Below the pieces are notes generated by a model, which saw only the letters and a program-made list of their open reading frames with translations, did not search any database and had not been told where the DNA came from. A program made the position numbers and the translations under genes. A DNA stretch of 64,000 nt from Galbula dea (Eukaryota; Chordata; Aves; Piciformes; Galbulidae), in the NCBI GenBank assembly GCA_013399015.1, contig VWZX01006105.1, positions 434,001 through 498,000 of the forward strand. The letters are read 5' to 3'. Positions 41,701 through 48,307 of this stretch are shown here, piece by piece; the first letter of the stretch is position 1; the number at the start of each line of letters is the position of its first letter.

Positions 41701-44700
41701 AGGCTTGGGTACAGAATGAATTTCGATTGTGTTAACCTTCAGAGAAAAGTAACAAATTCATTTATGTTCATTAGAATTTACACAACAGTGTGTCAACTGC
41801 CAATGACTCCCTAGTTACATAATATTTCAATTCAAAGGCAAAAAGTAGTTTAAACAATCCTCACATGCAGCCTGCAAGCAGCTGGAAAGTAGTATACTCC
41901 AACATCAACACTTCATCATTTCATATATTTCTTAGTATTTGTATTATAAAACAAAACAGGACACACCAGTGTAGGTATCCACACCTCATCACCTGAAAGG
42001 TTACTTACAGCTCCTTCTTGATCTACATCAGCTCCCATCTGCAGTAAGTATTTCACACACTCCAAATGACCCTTCCTTGCTGCCCAAACCAGAGGGGTGG
42101 TTCCATACTGCAAACACATTTATAACACTGTATTATACTGCTCTCCGTGTTTAGTATCCCCTGCAATTTAATATTGATCCTATACTTTATAGCTTTAGTT
42201 TTTACAAGGCTGTAATCTGGTTTAGGGAATTAGCACAAGCATTTGAAAGTAATTTTAACTTTTTCTTTGTAGATGATAGCTGTACAAATTATTTTTTCAA
42301 TGCAACCTTGGACAGCAAGATTTCCTATAGAAATAATGCTCCACTGAACAAATGTTACTTTTTAAGTAAGACTTACTTTTACAAGAAATGTATCAAGCAT
42401 TCAACAAGTGTAACTTACTTTGTCAGAACAGTTCACTTTAGCTCCATGCTGCAGCAACAGATGCACTATATCTGAGTGGCCCCGTCCTGCTGCCCAAATG
42501 ATTGGATAAACACTGTATTGCTTAGAATGAAAAAATCAAACACATATGAAGTAAAATCAGTCTTAATTATTTTTCATGAACAATATTGATCATAATGTTC
42601 CAACAGAGAGTAAACCCACAGAATAAAGAATATACAGAAATAAAACTACATCTCAAAAACTGTCACCTAGTATATTGTCTAGATGCATATAGGAAGATGT
42701 CCACTGCTTTGAATCAATTTTGTTTTGTAACTCCTTATACTAGGTTTAAAAAAAATCACATCCTCATCTTAGTATAGACGTTTGTAATGTAAGATACAGG
42801 CAAAAGACAGCTATGCAATACCCCTAAGTAACCACGACTGCAGATCAGTCATGTCCAGAAGCTGTATATGCAAACCAGAAGAAACAGATCATTCAAAAGG
42901 TAAGTCACTAGGTGTTCTTCCTTGATTCTTCACTGTTACCTCCAGCACCAGAGAGCTGACAGTACAAATTGTTCATTCAAGTTTCAACATGCCTATACTT
43001 CTATAGAAAATGCTTATAAAATGAAATACATTTCAAAATCTTACATCTTTAATATTCTCTCACATGTACAATACATTTATATAATCTAGCCAATTCAGTA
43101 ACTATTATGAAAGAAAATAAACTACTGCTTCTACATTACACATTATTAGTTACTCCACTAACTTCTACAGACACAGAAAAATTACAGTTGTTGTACAAGT
43201 AGCATTAGCTACACTACTCATCTTTTCTATTATGTCTTTTGCTAACTTGACTCTTACTAAGAGCTACACTCATTTGCTTGAATTATTTTTAAAAAATAAA
43301 ACAGTAGCTGTCCTACAGATTACTGAAGCAATCAAACACAGTGATTAATGTTATATTGCAAAAAGAAGCAAAATGTTTAATTAAGATAAGAAGAAGAACA
43401 TACAATTCAGAACTTTAAACACCTAAGAGGAGTGGAGGGGGTTAATACTAAAACCTACCATTCCTGTGATGTTTGGATTTGCTCCTTTCTCAAGCAGCAG
43501 TTTAGCTACTTCAGTCCGGCCTTTGTAGGATGCCCACATCAGGGCAGTCCATCCTCCCTGGCAAGCACAATTCAAAAACATGTAAAAACTGAAAAATACT
43601 CTTAAGAAACCTAATGAGTGACTTTTAGTATATTTTGTATTTGTCCTAAGGCTGTTTTCCAAGTCCAAAGCATAGTAAAAGCTGACTGCACAACCTTGTA
43701 ATCCTATTTACAAAGGACAAACAATAAGCACGCATATGAAAACACTGATTTACTGTTGTACACAAAACCTGGGACAATGTCACATCCTAAATGATTCTAA
43801 ATTTGCTGTAAACACTCAGTTCAGACTTCAAGAGCATAAAAATCCAGTCACTGGATAAACAAACCAAAAAGAAAGCACTATCTTAAAACAAAAGTCTAGA
43901 ATTCAAATCAATTAACATGGTTATTTTTTATTTCTGTACCAGGAAGCTAAGCCTTCACAAAGTAACTATGGAGTGATTTGCTTCTTTATGAAAAAGCAGC
44001 AAATCATGTGTCCTATTAAAGGAGTAACAAAAGCAATTAATTTCAAACTGCCTTGGTGTGTTTATACTAGGAGACAATGTGGTTTCACTAAGGCATTTGA
44101 CAGTCACGTAACCAAAATCAATTTTAAAATAACAGTATGCCTCTGGTAATTTTAAGCACAGGTTTTTTTATTTGTTTCTTTATAACATTTCTGGGGAGAT
44201 AGAGAAGATCCCTCCCTGGCTGACACAGGCCTAGAAACCCAACCATTGGCCATATGGATGTGCTTATTACACTTATGAAAAACCTAAATTAGTAGGACAT
44301 GGCAAGAATCTCAGCCTTCAGACAGCATGGAGCTTCAGTCAAAGGAAGCACTTGAACCCCTCCCTAGTGGCTTTTCACACTGTAACTTAAGCAGAATAAA
44401 ATTAGTCCTCTTCAGCCAAAGGAGACAAGTCTATAGCTCTTCAGAGGCATTTAACCTAATCATGCAAGCAACTTCTGTAATTCTTTAGTTGAACTGGGCT
44501 AGTGTCCATACAAAAAATTTGGCAAGATGAATAAAAACAAACTCCGAGATATTGAGAACATGGACTGCTATATGAATAGTCACAAAACAAGTAAATATGG
44601 ACAGGTATCTTCTGGGAAAATATAACTGTTTTACCAGAATACTATTTAAAAAGCTACCACCACAAAAAAAACCACCTCAGCAAGCCAGCTCTCCTCCTCC

Positions 44701-47700
44701 CAAAAACCTACACAAAATACACCCAAAAATCAACCTGTTTTTCAGTTTAGCTTTTTTCCAAAGGAAAAAAAAGTAGCCCTGGAAAACACATTACCTTTAT
44801 TAACACTAAAGCAACTATTTTACAGCTGTAAAATCAATTAATTAAATATATGTTACTTTCCATTTTAACAGCACATAATTTAAAAATAAAAGATCTTTGG
44901 TTTGTTTTACAGAACTGAAAATCTCCTATTCCAAAATGCATTCTTCTTATTGAAAACAGTTTTATTTTCACACTAGGTCAGCACCTACCAAATCCCGGTG
45001 CTCCAAACTGACATTGTAATTGAGCAGCTCTGCTACTATAGCTGCATGTCCTTCTTTAGCTGCTGAAATAAGAGCTGTCCAATTATCCTAGAGAAAGGAA
45101 AACACATTGAAGTGATATTCAGTATTTCAACACAATTATCTTGGTTTTTAAGTGTTTAACCCACAATAGGAAATCCCCAATCCCATAAAACAATCTGTAA
45201 TAAAGTCAGACTACCTGCCAGTTACACACATGAAAATACAGACCAATAACTACTGCAAATCTCCCCTCCAGTTCCCTCCTCTCCTACCCAATATCCATCA
45301 TTCTCCACTTCTCAGCTCACTGTAAGTTAACTTCCAAAAAAATTGTGGAGGAAGCAACACCTACAAAGTATTAGAGAATGAAGTCAAGACATTGAGCACT
45401 GCTGGGTGAGGATGAGATGGCAACCAAGACCACAGAAAATGGTGGTGGTCTGACTCCACATAAGGTGGGTGACAACACTCAAAGGGCTAATATGCAAGGG
45501 AATTTGGACCACAGCTTCTTAGATTTATGGTCACTTCAGGTCATATAGTTCCTCTTGCATTACACTTATCTTCCATCCACTGCTGAAATCATTTCCAGGT
45601 ACTGCCTACTGTTTTCTGTGCTATAAACATACAAATGTAGCAACAACTTATATAGTAACTGTTTTTCCAAAAAGTATAGGAACTGTAACATGTAATAAAT
45701 GTTATAAAAATGTCACCAAAAATAGAGACTTTTTTTTTAAGGAAAAAAAGACACGTTTCATACCAGAGCTTTCCTGGATGTTTACACTGCTACAGTTAAA
45801 CTAAGTGCAGAAGGGGAAAAACAAACAAACCAAAACCAAAACACAAGCAACATCCTCTCCCTGTTTATCACTTTACACTGGAATACACACACCTTTCAAA
45901 ACTTTTTAACAACACTTGTGACCTATTTACCCTTTCTGGGCATCTTTCACCAAGAGTCAACCTCTTCTACAGAGGCAAGAAGATAATTCAAAAAATCTGA
46001 AACCCTTCTCTGCCACTGTTCTCACTTTCTCCTGAAACAATCCTTTAACCTAAATTGTCCCTCAATACTTACTGAAAAACACCAAAAGCAAGCATAAAAA
46101 ATAAAAATCTCAACATACAACATCACTGAGATAAGCAAAATCACTTGAACCTCATCTTTGAGGCTGTATTTCTCTATTCTATCTTTTTATGTCAGCTATT
46201 GTCAATTCTATTATTAAACTTACTAGTAGTAATTTCCCAAAAGAAACAGCAGCAGCATTCAGCAGACAAACTCAGACCTTAAAACATCTTAAATACCCCT
46301 ATTCTTTATGAGGAATTAAATCAGGGGATATAGAATCAACAAATTTTAGATAAAACTTCTCTTATATGTAACCATCTTCATCTTTGTTATTTTTTCTTAC
46401 CCTCTCCTCAACACTAACCTAAATTTCTTTTCATTGCCTGCCTCTTTACATTTCCTCCTCCTGTGCTGTTAGGCACCATCACATAAAGCCCTAATACTTA
46501 CTGCATCTTCCAAGTTGCAATTAGCTCCCTTCTTAAGAAGCTCCTGGACAATTTCTAAATTGCCTTGCTCAGCAGCCAGCATGAGTGGAGTCTGGCCATT
46601 CTGAAATCAAGAAGATAAGAAAAGTGATGTATTGGGAAGTGATGCAAATGAAACACACACACAAACAACAAAAGGCCAAAAATTACACAGGACCATTAAG
46701 ATGTTTCCAGTTTTTAACTGCCAGTGAGCAGCAGTGAAGAGGGCTGGTTTTCAAACCACACAGTGTACTTGCAATAAGAAACCCTCACGATATTAAAACC
46801 TGTCTCTAAGAGACTAAAAAAACCCCCACAAACATTAACAATCACTACTGAAAGAAAAGTTACATTGTTACTATCTTTCTTTCTGAATGACCTGCCCACT
46901 GAAGAGATCTCTACTACAGCCAGTTACCTCTTTACATCTGAAGTAATTCAGTCACATTGTTTAGAAATGAATAAGTAAATCAATCTAGCCTAGGAAACAC
47001 AAGGGCCATTAAAACATGCACACTGATTCACAGTAAGATTTCTTGGGAAAAAAATACTAAATTTATATACCAAACTTCCATCTGACAGCACACCAAATAC
47101 AGACATCACTCCTGTTTTTAACAGACAGCCTTGCCCCAGGGAAGGTGAAAGACAGAAAAGCTGGTTTATTTGTCTTCAAGGATGTTTGAAAAGTTGGTTA
47201 CAATCTGTCACTCTTCCATCAGCCTATTTCTGTGCCAGCAAACTTCTGAGATACAACTGCTCCACATGATGAAAATTAAAACTTAAATTTGACCAAGTTT
47301 AATACACAAAGATTTTTCCTGACATCTCTTCTTTGTACCACACAGAAAACTCAAATTATCTAGTCTCTAAATAATGCAAAATCTACACATTAGGAGCTAT
47401 ATACCAGCAATTTGCCAGTAAATTTAATAAAGATATTTGATGAGTTCTTTCTGCTCTTTACGTATAAACTAAAAAACTATTCCCTAGATAGTCTTCACTG
47501 AATGTTCCCCATGAAATCATGGATAAACAGCAGTATTTCTCATGACAGAACATGTGTTTTAATTTTTTTCTTACAGGGAGAAATTATGGTCTCATATAGG
47601 TTTATGCTGTTATGGGTATGATACCTTTGCTTTCAGATTCTAAAGTGTATTTTGTATCAAAAAATATAGGATTTAGGTCTGGTCATTAAAAAAGCAGCTC

Positions 47701-48267
47701 AAAAAATCAAGAGGCAAAAAAATACTACTGTCTAGAAGAGAACAGCTCTCTTCAGAGGAAAGAACAGTCATAATTTTTGCTCTTTAAGAAGAGACCCCTA
47801 TATGTAAGTTAACATTCTGGGAATACACATGACAAGTGATTTGGGAAATTATGCCTGACCAATCTGACTGCCTATCCCAAGATTCCATCTAATCCACATT
47901 TGAAGTCCATACTGTGTATAAAAACTTCCTCTGTAATCCTAGTGATTTAATCTTCCTGGTTTTATCCAGAACACTCAGAAAACAGGTATTATTGAAAGAC
48001 TGACAGAATACTGTGTGTTCAGTCTGTGCAAAGGTAACCACTCAATTGAAAAAAGAACTGAAATTTGTATATTAAATAACCAATGTGATCTCACTAGTTA
48101 TTCATTCTGTAACTAATGAGGTGCAACACAAAACTAACCTTTCCAAAAAATCATCTTACCTCATTTCTCTCATCTACATCACTGCATTTCTCAAGCAGTG
48201 CTTTCAGAGCAGGCACATTTCCTTCTTCTACGTAGGTCAAGAGACTCTGGCTCATCAGACTCGCCAT
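5692..48267 (-). CDS. KIDINS220: KIDINS220 (ARMS) coding region, exons 2-26, 3' end outside window
   Basis: Membrane scaffold that couples Trk neurotrophin and ephrin receptors to Crk/CrkL-MAPK signalling and is a protein kinase D substrate (family knowledge). Twenty-five coding exons join in frame to 1,196 codons without a stop. Residues 1-36 are the N-terminus; 37-427 are ankyrin repeats. Walker A A-QWGS-GKS is at 467-474 and Walker [10 protein letters not shown] at 770-778, the split P-loop of a KAP NTPase. Four hydrophobic helices lie at about 499-520, 527-548, 660-681 and 689-709. The tail from about 1065 is rich in Pro, Ser and Tyr. The order and sequence match vertebrate KIDINS220 throughout as I recall it. 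About 570 C-terminal residues of the usual ~1,770 are absent because the window ends in intron 26. The start ATG has A at -3 and G at +4, with in-frame stops just upstream in the same exon. All introns are GT-AG. Identification is very secure; splice sites were read by eye. Confidence 0.97.
6600..6710 (-). CDS. KIDINS220: KIDINS220 exon 25
   Basis: 111 nt, phase 0 at both ends, with acceptor CATAG and donor GTAAGT. Residues 1141-1177: [16 protein letters not shown] and [13 protein letters not shown]. Skipping it would keep the frame. Confidence 0.93.
9113..9339 (-). CDS. KIDINS220: KIDINS220 exon 24 (Pro/Ser/Tyr-rich tail)
   Basis: 227 nt, with acceptor TTCAG and donor GTAAAT. Residues 1065-1140: a proline-containing stretch [13 protein letters not shown] at about 1080-1092, then a low-complexity Ser/Pro/Tyr segment ending [17 protein letters not shown]. 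In mammals this segment binds CrkL; here several prolines of that motif are replaced and residue 1096 is Phe (codon at 9,245-9,247). Confidence 0.95.
10697..10875 (-). CDS. KIDINS220: KIDINS220 exon 23
   Basis: 179 nt, with acceptor CTCAG and donor GTGAGC. Residues about 1005-1064: [18 protein letters not shown] and [12 protein letters not shown]. It joins exon 22 across a 14-kb intron with matching phase. Confidence 0.95.
11841..12122 (+). repeat. CR1 LINE fragment
   Basis: GTTTAGATTAGATATTAGGAAG, AGGCTGCCCAGGGAGGTGG and TTGGACTACATGATCTTGAGG are followed by the terminal repeats GATTCTGTGATTCTGTG. An almost complete CR1 3' region. The open frame inside it is CR1-derived, not a gene. Confidence 0.93.
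12370..12545 (+). repeat. CR1 LINE fragment
   Basis: CAGACTGCCCAGAGAGGATG, TTGGACTAGATGATCTTTCG, and the tail TTCTGTGATTCTATGA. Second CR1 copy in the same orientation within 300 bp of the previous one. Confidence 0.93.
13406..13424 (+). repeat. (AAC)n microsatellite
   Basis: About five AAC units inside intron 22. Short simple repeat. Confidence 0.7.
14500..15345 (+). repeat. Possible retroelement (LTR-like) block, unclassified
   Basis: Composition changes from AT-rich intron to balanced, CT-rich sequence with runs such as CTTGACTCACTGACTTGACT, ending near an AATAAA at about 15,320. This resembles the U3-R layout of avian LTRs but matches no family I can name. Short open frames inside have no recognisable product. 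Confidence 0.3.
14685..14710 (+). repeat. CAG/CAA microsatellite
   Basis: Interrupted run of CAA and CAG units within the compositionally distinct block of intron 22. It is not in a coding exon of KIDINS220. Confidence 0.75.
15732..16673 (+). mobile_element. Solo LTR, avian ERVL-like
   Basis: The 3' part carries the run TTTCCCCAAGTCTAGTCTG, then TTGCCTGTGATCGTAACTG, TCTCCCTGTCCTTTGCCTCG and TCCCTGGAGAAGGGCAGGAGC. These match by memory the 3' half of a common avian ERVL-class LTR; the purine-rich CATGGAGGAGCCCACCCTGG units upstream also fit. No internal viral genes are beside it, so it is a solo LTR. If it starts TGTGTTGTG at 15,732 and ends ACAACA at 16,673, the flanks AATAC and AACAC form an imperfect 5-bp target duplication. 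The open frames of 131-174 codons inside it on both strands are LTR sequence. The 5' edge is uncertain. Confidence 0.75.
24831..24993 (-). CDS. KIDINS220: KIDINS220 exon 22
   Basis: 163 nt, with acceptor ATTAG and donor GTAGGT. Residues 951 to about 1004: [19 protein letters not shown] and [17 protein letters not shown], the C-terminal part of the KAP region. It precedes the longest intron of the window. Confidence 0.95.
25282..25672 (-). repeat. CR1 LINE fragment
   Basis: Reverse-complement CR1: starts AAAATCATAGG, GTTGGTAGGGGCCTTAAAGA, then TTCCAGTGCCTCACTACCCT and TCTTCTCCAGGCTGAGCCTT at the far end. About 390 bp, reaching into the CR1 3' coding region. Intron 21. Confidence 0.93.
26262..26386 (-). 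repeat. CR1 LINE fragment close to exon 21
   Basis: CAGAATCATAGATTTGTTTTGG, then the block ACTACCAAGTCACCACCAAAC characteristic of CR1. It ends about 36 bp from the exon 21 donor, same strand as the gene. Confidence 0.85.
26422..26566 (-). CDS. KIDINS220: KIDINS220 exon 21
   Basis: 145 nt, with acceptor ATCAG and donor GTGAAT. Residues 903 to about 950: basic [17 protein letters not shown], then [18 protein letters not shown]1 fragment begins about 36 bp past the donor in the intron. Confidence 0.95.
27519..27607 (-). CDS. KIDINS220: KIDINS220 exon 20
   Basis: 89 nt, with acceptor ATAG and donor GTGAGA. Residues 873-902: [20 protein letters not shown], a short linker exon. The preceding intron is only 161 bp, the shortest in this part of the gene. 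Confidence 0.94.
27769..28012 (-). CDS. KIDINS220: KIDINS220 exon 19 (KAP NTPase)
   Basis: 244 nt, with acceptor ACAG and donor GTAAGG. Residues 792-872. The highly conserved part [19 protein letters not shown] and [13 protein letters not shown] ends in a more variable tail after GLSNAKK, consistent with a move out of the NTPase core. Confidence 0.95.
28684..28824 (-). CDS. KIDINS220: KIDINS220 exon 18 (Walker B)
   Basis: 141 nt, phase 0 at both ends, with acceptor ATAG and donor GTGAGT. Residues 745-791. [12 protein letters not shown] (770-781) is the Walker B strand of the KAP NTPase, with Asp775 and Asp778. Confidence 0.95.
30229..30518 (-). CDS. KIDINS220: KIDINS220 exon 17 (membrane helices 3 and 4)
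   Basis: 290 nt, with acceptor CCTAG and donor GTAAGC. Residues 648-744. A basic GKKKWKK leader is followed by helix 3 (from [12 protein letters not shown], about 660-681) and helix 4 (from [13 protein letters not shown], about 689-709). Then comes a basic amphipathic stretch, [18 protein letters not shown]. The basic flanks suggest cytoplasmic sides. Confidence 0.95.
31101..31252 (-). CDS. KIDINS220: KIDINS220 exon 16 (NTPase segment), poor donor
   Basis: 152 nt, with acceptor CAG. Residues about 598-647: [15 protein letters not shown] and [10 protein letters not shown], near-identical to the mammalian protein as I recall it. The frame and the next exon (GKKKWKK) fix the donor at CAAG|GTTTTT, which departs from the usual GTAAGT/GTGAGT at +3 to +6. 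Without splicing, the frame stays open into the intron until about 30,991. Confidence 0.92.
31413..31525 (-). repeat. CR1 LINE fragment
   Basis: AATCACAGAATCGCCTGAG, TTGGAAGGGACCCACAAGGA and TCCAGTCCAACTCCTG: the CR1 3' end in reverse complement. Intron 15. Confidence 0.9.
32267..32432 (-). CDS. KIDINS220: KIDINS220 exon 15
   Basis: 166 nt, with acceptor TTTTAG and donor GTTAGT. It finishes helix 2 (VIYFGG) and continues [14 protein letters not shown] to [12 protein letters not shown]. The split codon at the junction reads Thr where I recall Ile in human, a conservative change inside the helix. Confidence 0.94.
32951..33130 (-). CDS. KIDINS220: KIDINS220 exon 14 (membrane helices 1 and 2)
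   Basis: 180 nt, with acceptor TTTAG and donor GTAAGT. Residues 482 to about 541. Two hydrophobic stretches: one begins at [12 protein letters not shown] (about 499-520), the other at [17 protein letters not shown] (about 527-548, finishing in exon 15). Only 8 residues separate them, so they form a hairpin with a very short loop. Confidence 0.95.
34157..34199. repeat. (TA)n-rich microsatellite
   Basis: Two TATATA runs broken by TTT in intron 13. Likely variable between individuals. Confidence 0.8.
34557..34721 (-). CDS. KIDINS220: KIDINS220 exon 13 (KAP NTPase Walker A)
   Basis: 165 nt, with acceptor CAG and donor GTAAAA. Residues 427-481. It contains [13 protein letters not shown] and the P-loop AQWGSGKSF (Lys473, Ser474), the start of the KAP P-loop NTPase domain. 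The catalytic lysine is intact. The following exon starts the first membrane helix, as expected for KAP proteins, in which helices are inserted into the NTPase fold. Confidence 0.95.
35030..35308 (+). repeat. CR1 LINE fragment
   Basis: GGGTAGATTTAGATTAGACA, AAGTTCTTCACTGTTAGGGT, GTCCCTGCCAGGCAGGGCTG and the tail CCATGATTCAATTTTATGATTC. CR1 3' region against the gene direction, intron 12. Confidence 0.93.
35534..35711 (-). CDS. KIDINS220: KIDINS220 exon 12 (last ankyrin repeat and linker)
   Basis: 178 nt; starts in phase 0 with acceptor CAG and ends one base into a codon before GTAAGT. Residues 368 to about 426: [17 protein letters not shown] repeat, then the linker [17 protein letters not shown] that leads into the NTPase region. 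The phase change marks the end of the repeat-per-exon block. Confidence 0.95.
36479..36577 (-). CDS. KIDINS220: KIDINS220 exon 11 (ankyrin repeat 10)
   Basis: 99 nt, phase 0, with acceptor CAG and donor GTAAAG. Residues 335-367: [18 protein letters not shown], then [14 protein letters not shown]. Confidence 0.95.
37243..37341 (-). CDS. KIDINS220: KIDINS220 exon 10 (ankyrin repeat 9)
   Basis: 99 nt, phase 0, with acceptor CAG and donor GTAATG, weaker than most in this gene. Residues 302-334: [18 protein letters not shown], then [10 protein letters not shown] run of seven C lies inside the acceptor tract on the minus strand. Confidence 0.94.
39243..39341 (-). CDS. KIDINS220: KIDINS220 exon 9 (ankyrin repeat 8)
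   Basis: 99 nt, phase 0, with acceptor CTAG and donor GTAAGT. Residues 269-301: [18 protein letters not shown], then [14 protein letters not shown]. The usual TPL is TVL here. Confidence 0.95.
41333..41530 (-). CDS. KIDINS220: KIDINS220 exon 8 (ankyrin repeats 6 and 7)
   Basis: 198 nt, exactly two 99-nt units, phase 0 at both ends, with acceptor AAG and donor GTGAGT. Residues 203-268: [12 protein letters not shown] with [11 protein letters not shown], then [13 protein letters not shown] with [10 protein letters not shown]. This looks like two ancestral single-repeat exons joined by loss of an intron. Confidence 0.95.
42009..42107 (-). CDS. KIDINS220: KIDINS220 exon 7 (ankyrin repeat 5)
   Basis: 99 nt, phase 0, with acceptor CAG and donor GTAAGT. 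Residues 170-202: [14 protein letters not shown], then [15 protein letters not shown] textbook TPL-type ankyrin repeat. Confidence 0.95.
42419..42520 (-). CDS. KIDINS220: KIDINS220 exon 6 (ankyrin repeat 4)
   Basis: 102 nt (34 codons, one more than the standard unit), phase 0, with acceptor AAG and donor GTAAGT. Residues 136-169: [15 protein letters not shown], then [14 protein letters not shown]. The extra codon is also present in the mammalian protein as I recall it. Confidence 0.95.
43459..43557 (-). CDS. KIDINS220: KIDINS220 exon 5 (ankyrin repeat 3)
   Basis: 99 nt, phase 0, with acceptor CAG and donor GTAGGT. Residues 103-135: [14 protein letters not shown], then [12 protein letters not shown] full ankyrin unit. 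Confidence 0.95.
44989..45087 (-). CDS. KIDINS220: KIDINS220 exon 4 (ankyrin repeat 2)
   Basis: 99 nt, phase 0, with acceptor TAG and donor GTAGGT. Residues 70-102, with [12 protein letters not shown] and IVAELL, a canonical ankyrin helix pair. It begins with DN, the same repeat position at which exons 3, 5, 7 and 9-12 begin. Confidence 0.95.
46502..46600 (-). CDS. KIDINS220: KIDINS220 exon 3 (ankyrin repeat 1)
   Basis: Exactly 99 nt, phase 0 at both ends, with acceptor CAG and donor GTAAGT. It encodes residues 37-69, one ankyrin unit: [13 protein letters not shown] turn and first helix, then [11 protein letters not shown]. The neighbouring exons repeat this design. Confidence 0.95.
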
Positions 48268-48307
48268 CGTCACACAGTATATAAAATGCTTCTATAAAAA
48301 AGCTTAT
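48160..48307 (-). CDS. KIDINS220: KIDINS220 exon 2 (start codon exon)
   Basis: A polypyrimidine tract and CTACAG acceptor precede 40 nt of 5' UTR, then ATG at 48,267-48,265 and 36 codons to the donor GAG|GTAAGA. The peptide starts MASLMSQS and ends DVDERNE, matching the mammalian N-terminus in length and pattern. TAA and TAG lie in frame upstream of the ATG in the same exon, and the Kozak context is strong (A at -3, G at +4), so this start is well supported over the next Met at residue 5. Phase 0 at the 3' end. Confidence 0.95.

Larger units (their letters stand above)
41531..48159 (-). other. KIDINS220: KIDINS220 introns 7, 6, 5, 4, 3 and 2
   Basis: Introns of 478, 311, 938, 1,431, 1,414 and 1,559 bp separating the ankyrin-repeat exons. 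I see no CR1, LTR or other gene in them. Confidence 0.85.
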
